Below are positions 9,223 to 18,899 of a DNA stretch of 64,000 bases, in pieces (the stretch's first letter is position 1; each line of letters opens with the position of its first letter). Where the stretch lies: positions 186,001 to 250,000 of the forward strand of contig JBDKSW010000011.1 in the NCBI GenBank assembly GCA_039698035.1, in the 5' to 3' direction. Source of the DNA: JAJFUI01 sp039698035 (GTDB lineage: Bacteria > Planctomycetota > Planctomycetia > Pirellulales > Thermoguttaceae). Under the pieces are notes generated by a model that saw only the letters and a list, made by a program, of their open reading frames with translations, was not told the origin of the DNA and ran no database searches. A program made the translations under genes and the position numbers.

Positions 9223-9264
9223 GCGATCAGCTTTCAGCGATCAGCTTTTGGCGTTCAGCTTGTG
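9223..9264. repeat. Six tandem heptamers upstream of rbfA
   Basis: On the plus strand the tract reads as six consecutive 7-mers, alternating GCGATCA/GCTTTCA/GCGATCA/GCTTTTG/GCGTTCA/GCTTGTG, so it has a 7-base and a stronger 14-base period. It ends four bases before the rbfA ATG (minus strand) and occupies the place where a ribosome binding site would be expected. Confidence 0.8.
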
Positions 9265-9386
9265 CTCGAAGCTGAAAGCGGACCGCGCTAAATAGGTCCA
9301 CGAACGAGCGAAAGTGCCGGCGGGCGAAGGCCGCCGATGATTGCGCGGCTTGCGGCCAGGCGCCACTCTCGGCTTTCGCGGTTTCA

Positions 9387-12248
9387 TTAAAACTTTCTGG
9401 CGATCTCCTCGATCTTGTACGCTTCCAGCAGGTCGCCCTCCTTGAGGTCGTTGAAGCCGGCAAGCCTGATGCCGCATTCGTACCCCTCGCGGACTTCCCG
9501 AGCGTCGTCCTTCTCGCGGCGCAACGACTCGATCGCATAGTCGCCAATCACGCGACTGTCGCGAATCAATCGGGCCCGGCCGTCGCGCTGCACCGTGCCG
9601 GTCAACACGCGGCAACCGGCAATCGTGCCGATGCGGCTGATGTGGAACACCTGCTGCACCAACGCCCGCCCCAGATCCTTCTCTTGCTTTTCGGGCTTAA
9701 GCATTCCCTCGAGGGCCGCTTTCAGGTCGTCGGTCACCTGGTAGATGATGTCGTAGCGGCGAATCTGCACGCCGAGTTTTTCGGCCAACGCCCGCGCGCC
9801 CTCGTCCGGCACCACCGAGAAGCCGATGATGACCGCGTCCGAAGCGTGGGCCAGATGCACATCCGCCTCGCTGATTCCACCGACCGTGGCCTGAAGCACT
9901 TTGATTTGCACTTCGGGGTGCTGGAGCTTCAAAAGCTCTTTGCGGATGGCCTCGATCGAACCGCGAACGTCCGCCCGCAGAATGATGTTGAGCGTCTGCA
10001 CCCGGCTCTCTTGGCCCAGCCGCTCGAACAGATTTTCCAGCGTGACGTGCGGCTGCACGTTGCCAAGCTCGCGTGCGCGGGCCTCTGACGCCCGTTGCTG
10101 TGCCAGTTCTCGGGCCTGTGTGATGTCTTGCAGCACATAGAAGCGGTCGCCGGCCGCCGGAGCCGAATCCAACCCGGTGACGTTCACCGGCGTCGAAGGC
10201 CCGGCCTCCGTGTGCTTCTGTCGCGGATTGAGTGTGTCGTACATCGCCTTGACCCGGCCGAACGCCGAGCCGCAGACGACCACGTCGCCGTTGCGCAGGG
10301 TGCCCTTGCGAACCAGGAGCTTGGCCACCACGCCGCGTCCCTCGTGCATCTCCGATTCCAGACACGTTCCGCACGCCGGCCGATCGGGATCGGCCTTGTA
10401 TTCGCGCAGTTCGGCCACGGTCAGCAACGTCTCCATCAGGTTGTCGATGCCCGCGCCGGTGGTCGCGCTGGTCTTGACAATTTCGGTCTCGCCGCCCCAC
10501 TCGCTGGGCAGCAACTCGTTGGCGGCCAACTGTTCGTAGGTGCGCTGCACGTTCGCGCCAGGCAAGTCGATCTTGTTCAGCGCCACGACGATCGGCACTT
10601 CGGCTGCCCGGGCATGGCTGATGGCCTCTTCGGTCTGCGGCATGACGCCGTCGTCGGCGGCCACGACCAGGACGGCAATGTCGGTCACGTTGGCCCCGCG
10701 CGCTCGCATTTCCGTGAACGCCTCGTGACCGGGCGTGTCAACGAAGGCCACCGCTTTGCCTTCCTTCTCGACCCGATAGGCGCGAATATGCTGGGTGATT
10801 CCGCCCTTCTCGTGCGCCGCCACATCGATGCCGATGATGCGATCCAGCAGCGACGTTTTCCCGTGATCGACGTGGCCGAGGAATGTCACGATGGGCGGCC
10901 GCGGCAGGGCCTTCGCCGGATCGTCCTCGCCCTCGAGCGATTGGAGCACTTCTTGCTCCAAGTTCACGGCTCGATGGAAATCGACTTGCACGCCCAGCTC
11001 GACCGCCAGCATCTCGGCCAAGTCGGCGTCCAGTGTCGCGGCAATATTGCTCATGGTGCCAAGCGCGAGAAGCTTTGCCAGAATCTCTCGCGCCGGAACG
11101 CCGATGGCCTCGGAAAAGCTGCGAACCGTGCAGGGCAGGGTAATCGTCACGTTGTCCTTCCGCGGCGCCGCCGTGTTGGCGCCGGTTCGTCGGATGTGCC
11201 TCCGCCTTCGTAGCGCCGAGCCGCCGGAGTCCTCCTCGCCCTCGTCCTTGCCACGGCGAACCGTACCCGTCTTCTTGCGCTTCAGTTGGCGCTGTTCGCG
11301 CCCCCCCAACGTGACGGGGCCGCCATCTGCATCGCGTTTTGCGCCGGCGCGGCCGCGTCGACCGCGTTCACGGCTGGCCAGATCACCAGGCTCCGCCAGT
11401 GGAGCGGCCTTCGCCGCAAGGCCATCCTTGCGAGGCGAGGCCTTGGCCGCTTCGGCGGCGATCCGCTTCTGCTCATGCTTGCGAAGATGCTCGGAGAGCG
11501 GCTTGCTGCCCGCCCTGCCCGCGCGAATGGCGTCGGCCGGAAGCTTGATGTCCGGCTTTTGCGGGGCCGGCTCGGACGACTTGGGCCGCAACGGTCGCTT
11601 GGCGCTCTGCGGCAGCGGAGCCAGCTTGATCGCGGGCCCTCGTTCGCGATCCTCACGATCCTTCGGCTTCGCATCCTTCCCCTTAGCCGACGGCTTCGAC
11701 GGCAGCACGAGCGGCCTTCGTGTCAGCGGCGCGGTGGGCCGCGTAAACCGGATCGGCGTCTCCACCGGGGGCGCAACAGGCTCGGTTTTCGCCGGCGGCG
11801 TCTCGACGGGAGCAGGCGGCGGGGACGTTGCCACGACCGGCTGTGCAGGCTCGACGGCCTCGACGGGCTCGGTCGGCTCGGCAGGTTCGGCCACCTCGGG
11901 CGTGACAACCTCCGGCGTCCTCTTCCTGACTGTTAGCGGCGGCTGCTTGGTCGGTGGCAACACACGGATCTTGCCGGTGACCGTGCCAGCCGGAGCGATG
12001 TAGTCTTCGCGGCGGAAGACGGGCGAGGCCGCACCGGCCGCCGTCTCCATTCCACCAGAAACCGGGGCGCCGCCAGATCGCCCAGCCTTGCCGGCGGCGA
12101 TGAATGCGTTGACCCGCGTCATCTCCTCATCGGTGAGGCTGGCCAGCGCGGAGCCCTTCCCCGTAACCCCCGCACGGGTGCAGATCTCGACAAGGACCTT
12201 GCTGTCGAGTTTCAGTTCTTTCGCTAGGGCGTAAATGCGAATGGGCAC
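9387..12248 (-). CDS. infB: Translation initiation factor IF-2
   Basis: A 953-residue GTPase that places initiator tRNA on the ribosome. I chose the GTG at 12248 because it gives the usual IF-2 start (M-PIRIYALAKEL) and has AGGAA eight bases upstream; a longer TTG-started frame to 12278 is less likely. Residues 1-60 form the N1 subdomain, followed by ~330 residues rich in Pro, Ala, Val, Thr and Arg, typical of long linkers. The G domain begins near residue 455 with GHVDHGKTS, then DTPGHEAF and NKID. Domains II-IV follow to the C terminus. The stop is 138 bases before the repeat-bearing spacer of rbfA. Confidence 0.97.
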   Translation of the reverse strand: MPIRIYALAKELKLDSKVLVEICTRAGVTGKGSALASLTDEEMTRVNAFIAAGKAGRSGGAPVSGGMETAAGAASPVFRREDYIAPAGTVTGKIRVLPPTKQPPLTVRKRTPEVVTPEVAEPAEPTEPVEAVEPAQPVVATSPPPAPVETPPAKTEPVAPPVETPIRFTRPTAPLTRRPLVLPSKPSAKGKDAKPKDREDRERGPAIKLAPLPQSAKRPLRPKSSEPAPQKPDIKLPADAIRAGRAGSKPLSEHLRKHEQKRIAAEAAKASPRKDGLAAKAAPLAEPGDLASRERGRRGRAGAKRDADGGPVTLGGREQRQLKRKKTGTVRRGKDEGEEDSGGSALRRRRHIRRTGANTAAPRKDNVTITLPCTVRSFSEAIGVPAREILAKLLALGTMSNIAATLDADLAEMLAVELGVQVDFHRAVNLEQEVLQSLEGEDDPAKALPRPPIVTFLGHVDHGKTSLLDRIIGIDVAAHEKGGITQHIRAYRVEKEGKAVAFVDTPGHEAFTEMRARGANVTDIAVLVVAADDGVMPQTEEAISHARAAEVPIVVALNKIDLPGANVQRTYEQLAANELLPSEWGGETEIVKTSATTGAGIDNLMETLLTVAELREYKADPDRPACGTCLESEMHEGRGVVAKLLVRKGTLRNGDVVVCGSAFGRVKAMYDTLNPRQKHTEAGPSTPVNVTGLDSAPAAGDRFYVLQDITQARELAQQRASEARARELGNVQPHVTLENLFERLGQESRVQTLNIILRADVRGSIEAIRKELLKLQHPEVQIKVLQATVGGISEADVHLAHASDAVIIGFSVVPDEGARALAEKLGVQIRRYDIIYQVTDDLKAALEGMLKPEKQEKDLGRALVQQVFHISRIGTIAGCRVLTGTVQRDGRARLIRDSRVIGDYAIESLRREKDDAREVREGYECGIRLAGFNDLKEGDLLEAYKIEEIARKF

Positions 12249-12313
12249 GGGGCCATTTCCTGAAGTAAGTGGCGTCAAACGACCGCGGATCGCGGTTTCG
12301 GTACTCTTCTCCG

Positions 12314-13690
<1,377 letters not shown>

Positions 13691-13691
13691 T

Positions 13692-13772
13692 CTATCTCGC
13701 TTTCCTTTGCAGGAGGCGCGGCTCCCGTCGCCGAAGCCAACCGACGGCTCCTATGCTCATTCCGGCGACCAA
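13692..13772 (-). CDS. Candidate 26-residue leader peptide ahead of nusA
   Basis: A short frame starting at TTG 13772 (or ATG 13760) and ending in TAG at 13692, one base before the nusA ATG. The TTG start is preceded by AGGAGGTGA, a full anti-16S complement, at 5-base spacing, the strongest ribosome binding site I saw in the window. The product is basic (GWLRRREPRLLQRKAR ending). It could couple translation to nusA or act in attenuation. Alternatively the AGGAGGTGA is fortuitous. Speculative. Confidence 0.3.
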   Translation of the reverse strand: MVAGMSIGAVGWLRRREPRLLQRKAR

Positions 13773-13903
13773 AGTCACCTCCTACAACACTCCTCACTGG
13801 CAGGCCAGAAGAATACCCTCCACGCCCCGCTCGACCCCAAAAAATCGGCCGAACGCTACAAAATCTTACGAGACCACAAGTTAGTGGTTTCGCTAATCCA
13901 GTA

Positions 13904-13932
13904 AGCATACAGGCCCGCCGATGGGGTGTCAA
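13904..13932 (-). promoter_or_regulatory. Sigma70-type promoter of the nusA operon
   Basis: Minus-strand TTGACA (13932-13927), 17-base spacer, TATGCT (13909-13904). Predicted start near 13897, giving a ~205-base leader before nusA. It begins right after the stop of the nucleoside phosphorylase-family gene. Confidence 0.65.
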
Positions 13933-13937
13933 GGCGG

Positions 13938-14837
13938 TCACCCAAGAACATGCCGAGCGCCAACCATCGCAGGGGGGGCCGCTTCTCGACCGGCCAAAAC
14001 GGGGATTTGCTGGGCCAAATAGCGAGCCAATCGGCTCGACGCCACCAGCGCGTTCTCGTGCAATTCGTAGAACGCTTTCGCGGCCCCCGGCCGACGGCAC
14101 ACCGCGCCCAATGCCGCGCCTAGCCGCGCGGCGGCCGTTCGCTGGCGCAGCAAATGTTCCACCTCACGCGGCAGCGTCTCGGTCGCCAGGTCGTTGATGA
14201 CCCGCACCGACACGAACGCCGTCTGCCGCTCTGCACAAACCTGAGCAACGCCAAGGGTCTCCATGTCCACGGCCAGCGCGGCGTGGCGCTGCCACCACGA
14301 CCGCCGCTCGGCCGGCGAGCCAACGACGTGGTCCAGCGTTAGAAGCGGCCCGCGATGAACGCCGGGGCCAGTCGCCAGCGCCGACGAAGCTACCGCAAGG
14401 TCGATCGACTGTCCATCGAGCAGCCGATCGGCGAGCAAAATATCGTTGCGACCCATCTGGGGGGAAAGCCCACCAGCAAACCCGGCCGAGATGACCAACC
14501 CCGGCCGATGGCCATCGATCAGCGTCTGGGTCGCGAGCCGGGCGTTCTCGCAACCGGCCCCTGAAAGGACGATCGCAATCCGGCGTCCCGCGATTCCCCC
14601 TTCACGAAGGCGAAAGCGAGCGCTGCGGATCGTCACGACGCCTTGCAGCAGGTCCTCGAAACAGCCCGACTCGACCCCCAGCGCGAAAACCAAGCCCACG
14701 TGACACGGCTTGATCCCCTCGACAGGCGGCTGCGTTGGCCGAGCCAGTCGCTCCGCCGCGGCACCGACCATCGCTTCGCGGACCTTGGCTTTTGCGATGC
14801 CGTGGAGCCAGTTTTGCAGCAACGTTCGGAGAAACAT
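13938..14837 (-). CDS. Nucleoside phosphorylase / MTA-SAH nucleosidase family protein
   Basis: A 299-residue protein of the PNP/UDP phosphorylase superfamily. Visible family motifs are GLVFALGVESG-type N-terminal strand, SGAGCENA, the glycine-rich ISAGFAGGL (purine/ribose site), VDMET (ribose-binding Glu) and VRVINDLATE, where the Asp that protonates the base is kept though the usual Ser is Asn. The start ATG at 14837 lies 25 bases after the dnaA stop; a longer open frame further upstream is dnaA shadow. It may be an MTA/SAH nucleosidase or a hopanoid-pathway HpnG-like phosphorylase; the sequence does not decide. Confidence 0.75.
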   Translation of the reverse strand: MFLRTLLQNWLHGIAKAKVREAMVGAAAERLARPTQPPVEGIKPCHVGLVFALGVESGCFEDLLQGVVTIRSARFRLREGGIAGRRIAIVLSGAGCENARLATQTLIDGHRPGLVISAGFAGGLSPQMGRNDILLADRLLDGQSIDLAVASSALATGPGVHRGPLLTLDHVVGSPAERRSWWQRHAALAVDMETLGVAQVCAERQTAFVSVRVINDLATETLPREVEHLLRQRTAAARLGAALGAVCRRPGAAKAFYELHENALVASSRLARYLAQQIPVLAGREAAPPAMVGARHVLG

Positions 14838-14862
14838 CGAGCGTGTTAGTCTGCCACAAAGC

Positions 14863-16344
14863 TTACCCTGCCGCCAGACGCCGCTCGACCTTGCGGATGG
14901 CGTCGTCGGTGGACCAGCGGTGTTCGGCCAGGTCGAGCGTCCGGCCGTCCGCCATCCAGCCGTCGACCCGCTTCTGCGCCGAGACCACCGTGCTGTGGCT
15001 GCGGCGTCCGAAATAGTGGCCGATCTCACTCAAAGCGGCGCGTGTGTGCTTGCGAGCGAGCCACATGGCCAACATGCGGGGATGACTGACGCCCTTTCCC
15101 TTCGTCTCGGAATGCAGACTGGTCGGTTCGAGGCCAAACACCTCGCAGACCGCCCGCTCGATGTCCGGCAATCGGACGACCCGGCCGTTGTGCGAGACCA
15201 GATCGGCGAGCGCCTCTTCGGCCAAGGAGAGCGAAATCGGCTGGCCCAGGGCCTCGCTCGTCGCTTGCAGGCGACAGAGGGCCCCGGAGAGTTGCCGCGA
15301 GTGCGTCGTCAGTCGCGACGCGACCAATTGCTGCACGTCGGCCGGCACGTGCAACTTCATCCGCTGCGCCATCTGGCCCACGATCGCCAATCGTGCCGCA
15401 TGGTCGGGCGGTTCAATGCCGCACACCAGACCGCCGGTCAGTCGGGTGATTAGCTCGGGGCCCAGCTCGGCCAGTTCGGCCGGCGACCGATCGGCGGCGA
15501 AGACCAATTGACGCCCTTCGCGGATGAAGCCGTCGATCGTATGCAGCAACTCGACCTGGGTTGCCCGCTTACCGAGCAGAAATTGCAGATCGTCGACAAT
15601 CAACAAGCCAACGCCGCGATATTTTCGGCGGAAATTGGGCAAGCCGCTGCCACGCAGCGCTTCGAGGAACTGGCTCGTGAACTGCTCGGCCGACAGATAA
15701 ACCGTCGCCAGACGTCGATGCGACTTGCGGGCAGCCGTCCAGATGCCTTCCAACAGATGTGTCTTGCCAACGCTGGTGGGGCCGTGGAACATCAACGGCG
15801 TCACCTGACCCGGCCGGCGAATGACCATCTGCGCCGAGGCGATGGCCAGCCGGTTGGTCTCGCCGGCCACGAACGTCTCGAGGCTGGCGAACCGACGACG
15901 CGGCAGCGTCGCGCCGCCGTCGGTCCCCGCCTTTTCGGTGGCGGTGGCATGCGACACGATTGCAGCGTCGGCAGAGGCGTCCGCCTGACGATGGCTGATC
16001 GGAGCAATGACGCCGGCGACTGGCGAAACGCCCGCCGTGGGGTCGATGCGCCGAACCGCGTCCGGCTTCGAGCTGCTTTCGGTCTTCGCCGGGGCCACGT
16101 CGAGCTGAAACACGAGGGCCGGACATCGACCGAGCACGTCACGGCACGCGCCCTCGAGCTGCTGTCGGAAGTTCGAGCGAATCCATTCCAGGAAGAATCG
16201 GTTCGGCACGCCGATCTCCAGCGTGGCGCCATCGTAGTCAAGACGCGTTGCCGCGCCAAACCACAAATCAAATCGTTCTTGTCCGACCTTGCCAGCTAGC
16301 GAAGAGCGGAGAGCTGGCACGATCTCCCTATCATCCTTGGTCAA
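14863..16344 (-). CDS. dnaA: Chromosomal replication initiator DnaA
   Basis: A 493-residue AAA+ ATPase that opens the origin. Domain I (residues ~1-85) has the ERFDLWFG and NRFFLEWIRSNF blocks; domain II is a variable linker; domain III carries Walker A GPTSVGKTHL near residue 190 and Walker B LLIVDDLQFL near 250; domain IV (~395-480) has the HTH with the EIGHYFGRRSHSTV DnaA signature. Walker A has GPTSVGKT in place of the common G-x-x-G-L-GKTH. No dnaN, recF or gyrB is adjacent, and I found no cluster of TTATCCACA boxes nearby, so an origin here is not supported. Confidence 0.93.
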   Translation of the reverse strand: MTKDDREIVPALRSSLAGKVGQERFDLWFGAATRLDYDGATLEIGVPNRFFLEWIRSNFRQQLEGACRDVLGRCPALVFQLDVAPAKTESSSKPDAVRRIDPTAGVSPVAGVIAPISHRQADASADAAIVSHATATEKAGTDGGATLPRRRFASLETFVAGETNRLAIASAQMVIRRPGQVTPLMFHGPTSVGKTHLLEGIWTAARKSHRRLATVYLSAEQFTSQFLEALRGSGLPNFRRKYRGVGLLIVDDLQFLLGKRATQVELLHTIDGFIREGRQLVFAADRSPAELAELGPELITRLTGGLVCGIEPPDHAARLAIVGQMAQRMKLHVPADVQQLVASRLTTHSRQLSGALCRLQATSEALGQPISLSLAEEALADLVSHNGRVVRLPDIERAVCEVFGLEPTSLHSETKGKGVSHPRMLAMWLARKHTRAALSEIGHYFGRRSHSTVVSAQKRVDGWMADGRTLDLAEHRWSTDDAIRKVERRLAAG

Positions 16345-16925
16345 TTCGGCTACATCCTTGGCACGACATCCATCGGTTGTCCGTCCGCGAAGTCTTCGAT
16401 TCTAGCGACGCTAGCACTGCTGTCAAACGGGCCAGCGCGGCGGTGGCGACCGGAATTTCTTACCACGGATTCGGCGGCCCCAAAAGCCCCGAAAACCGGC
16501 CGCCGCGGCGATCAACACGAGCCGAAAATTCTTGCGAGGGGGGCTGACGCGCTGGTGGAAAACGTGTTGGGAAGCTGAAATTCGACGGTCGCTAACCCCA
16601 CGTGGCTCAGCGACTTGCTGCGTTCGTATCCGCAACGCAACGTCAGCCACCCTTGACAAGTCCGTATTGCACGGGCCGAATCCTGGCTCCGCGCGTTATT
16701 TCCCAGCGACCGATACCGCCCGGAATCCCGGGCTGGCCTCGAAAATCCAGGCCGTGCGGCGGCGATCCGCAATCAAGTCGCGAATCCTCGGGTGCGAGAC
16801 TTTGCGCGCTGATGCGTATTCCGTCGTCGAAGAGTTTGCCGAACGGGTTGAAATTTCCGCCCGACCCGGGAACAATGCTTTCGGCTCTTGTCGTGCAAGG
16901 GGCATACGGCCGTCGGGTGTCTGTC
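16345..16925. other. Divergent intergenic region between dnaA and msrA
   Basis: About 580 bases without a convincing gene. It holds the dnaA promoter and palindrome (16399-16426), and a TTGACA at 16653-16658 pointing to msrA without a good -10. No DnaA box cluster and no AT-rich tract were seen. The open frames inside are short and lack family features. Confidence 0.6.
16399..16426 (-). promoter_or_regulatory. dnaA promoter with embedded palindrome
   Basis: Minus-strand TTGACA (16426-16421), 16-base spacer, TAGAAT (16404-16399). The spacer and -10 contain the palindrome CTAGCG-A-CGCTAG (16402-16414), positioned where a repressor would block RNA polymerase. Expected 5' leader about 48 bases. 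Confidence 0.65.
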
Positions 16926-17399
16926 ATGGAAAAAGCCTCGTTCGCCGCCGGCTGCTTTTGGGGTGTCGAAGCGGCCTTTCGACAACTGCCAGGCGTTGTT
17001 GCGACCGTCGTCGGCTATTCGGGCGGGACGCTGCCCGATCCGACTTACGAGGACGTCTGCTCGCACGCGACGGGCCATGCCGAGACAGTGCTGGTCGAGT
17101 TTGATCCGGCCACGATCTCCTACGAGCAACTGCTCGAGGCGTTTTGGAACTGCCACGACCCGACGCAGCGCAACCGCCAAGGCCCGGACGTTGGCAGCCA
17201 ATACCGCTCGGCCATCTTCTACCACACACCCGAGCAGGAGGCCGCTGCCCTTCGTTCCAAGCAAAATCAGGAATCGAGCGGCAAGCACAGCCGCCCGATC
17301 GCCACGGAAATCACACAGGCCGGCCCGTTTTACCGCGCCGAGGAGTATCACCAGCGGTATTTAGAGAAACGCGGCGAGGCCAGTTGCCACGTGCGCTGA
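16926..17399 (+). CDS. msrA: Peptide methionine (S)-S-oxide reductase MsrA
   Basis: A 157-residue repair enzyme that reduces methionine S-sulfoxide in proteins with thioredoxin. The catalytic motif AAGCFWGVE is at residues 7-15, followed by YSGG, GHAE and DPTQRNRQGPDVGSQYRS, and a resolving Cys sits in the C-terminal ASCHVR. The ATG at 16926 gives the standard compact length; the frame is open further upstream (to 16602) but without conserved sequence. The ribosome binding site is weak. Confidence 0.95.
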   Translation: MEKASFAAGCFWGVEAAFRQLPGVVATVVGYSGGTLPDPTYEDVCSHATGHAETVLVEFDPATISYEQLLEAFWNCHDPTQRNRQGPDVGSQYRSAIFYHTPEQEAAALRSKQNQESSGKHSRPIATEITQAGPFYRAEEYHQRYLEKRGEASCHVR

Positions 17400-17404
17400 A
17401 CGGC

Positions 17405-17671
17405 CTACCGGTCTTTGCGTTTCAGTTCGGCGTTGTGTTCGGTGAGAAATGCCTTGATTTCTTCGCTGAAGCCCAAGAGCCGCTCCCACTGCTCGATGTA
17501 GAGCGTCACCGGCATCCGCTGCAAGCCGTACAAGCTCATCGCGCCCTTGGGGCTGACCTTGCAGTACAGCGTGCCTCGCCGAGGCGTCTCGAGTTGGGCA
17601 AGTTGCTTGGCCGCTTCGTCGACCGTAATCTTCTGTGCGGCCAACTGGGCGAGAATTTCTTCCTTCGTCAT
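17405..17671 (-). CDS. Small helical protein with SHOCT-like N terminus
   Basis: An 88-residue soluble protein. The first ~28 residues (MTKEEILAQLAAQKITVDEA...) have the helix-turn-helix-forming pattern of SHOCT or phage-portal-associated modules, followed by a beta-rich middle (GTLYCKVSPKGAMSLYGL) and a charged C-terminal helix. It is convergent with msrA, with five bases between the stops. Function unknown. Confidence 0.65.
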   Translation of the reverse strand: MTKEEILAQLAAQKITVDEAAKQLAQLETPRRGTLYCKVSPKGAMSLYGLQRMPVTLYIEQWERLLGFSEEIKAFLTEHNAELKRKDR

Positions 17672-17903
17672 ACCGATTCTCCCTGAACAATGCTCGGAGG
17701 GTCACCTGGCGTCGAGGGCTATCGTAGCCGAAATTGCCCCGCTCTCCCAGCCCGGCCCCGCTGTTTTCGCCACATCGGCAGACTGCTCCGTCGCTCGCCG
17801 GGGGGCGGTGGCTGATGCCGAGGGCCGCACGTCACAAGCCACCCCACTTGCGTGGCATATGGTCCGCGTCCGATGCCACAACTATACTAGAGGGGGCAAC
17901 ACC

Positions 17904-18899
17904 ATGAAAATGGAACAAGGCTCTCGACGACTCGCCGCGCTCTACATCCGCCGGGAGGCCAAGCACCTCGCCGAGCAACTCGACGGCGTCCGCGCCGCCG
18001 AGGACATCGAGTTTGTCCACCGCGCTCGGGTCGCAACGCGACGGCTCCGAGCGGCCCTGCAAATGTTCCGCAGCTGTTTCCGCCCGAAGCAGGCCAAACG
18101 CTGGTGCCGCGTCATTCGTCGCGTCACGGCCGCGCTGGGCGATGCCCGCGACCGCGACGTGCAGATCCAGTTTCTCTGCGGCGCGCTGAGCAATTTGACG
18201 GCCAGCCAGTGCTTCCCGGGCGTGGCTCACGTCCTGGTCGGCCTCGAACACGATCGCGAACGGTTGCAGCAGCGCGTCGTGAAGGCCATTGATCGCCTCG
18301 AAGCCAGCCGCGTGTTGCGTGCCATGCGACGCTATGCCAAGCGATGCATCGGTCCGTCGGGACCATCCAGCGAGACGGTCTGGCCCCGCGAGACGCTGGC
18401 CCACGTCAGCCGACAGATTCTCCATCGCATGGACCAACTGTTCGATCGGGAAAATGCGCTGGCCTATCCCGACGACCGCCAGCAGCACCACGCCATGCGA
18501 ATCGCGGCCAAGCGGTTGCGTTACACGTTGGAGGTTTCCAGCCCCGCGTTTCCGTCGCAATTGAACGACGCGATCAATGCGATGAAGCGGATTCAATCGC
18601 TCTTGGGCGAGATCCACGACTGCGACGTTTGGAACGACCATCTCGATCAGTTCACCAGTGCCCAGCGTGAGCGCATCGGCCGGATGTTCGGCCACCTGGG
18701 CTCGTTCCAGCACTTGCTGCCAGGCATCGAGCATCTTCGCCAAGATCGTCTGGACCGGCGTCGGCAGGCGTTCGGCGAGTTGGTCCAGCGCTGGCAAGAA
18801 CTGGGACATTGCGGACTCTGGGACCGCCTGACCGCCACGGTCCGCCCCCCGTATCAGTCGCCGCTCGGCCCCAACGAACGGCCAACCGCCGAAAGCTAA
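17904..18899 (+). CDS. CHAD domain protein
   Basis: A 331-residue helical protein. The CHAD domain contains two helical bundles with conserved basic motifs: FVHRARVATRRLRAALQMF near residue 38 and HHAMRIAAKRLRYTLEV near 195. CHAD domains bind inorganic polyphosphate and often target granules. The start has AGAGGGGG eight bases upstream, and a TATACT -10-like box lies at 17883-17888 with a weak -35 (TGGTCC). The frame is open further upstream but without family similarity. The C terminus overlaps the convergent tsaD by four bases. Confidence 0.85.
   Translation: MKMEQGSRRLAALYIRREAKHLAEQLDGVRAAEDIEFVHRARVATRRLRAALQMFRSCFRPKQAKRWCRVIRRVTAALGDARDRDVQIQFLCGALSNLTASQCFPGVAHVLVGLEHDRERLQQRVVKAIDRLEASRVLRAMRRYAKRCIGPSGPSSETVWPRETLAHVSRQILHRMDQLFDRENALAYPDDRQQHHAMRIAAKRLRYTLEVSSPAFPSQLNDAINAMKRIQSLLGEIHDCDVWNDHLDQFTSAQRERIGRMFGHLGSFQHLLPGIEHLRQDRLDRRRQAFGELVQRWQELGHCGLWDRLTATVRPPYQSPLGPNERPTAES

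Noticed and set aside
16653..16681. TTGACA box as msrA promoter
   Set aside because: The expected -10 position reads CCGAAT, only three of six matches, and the start is about 240 bases away.
16345..16925. Replication origin next to dnaA
   Set aside because: No cluster of DnaA boxes, no AT-rich unwinding element, no dnaN neighbour. A GC-skew plot would be needed.
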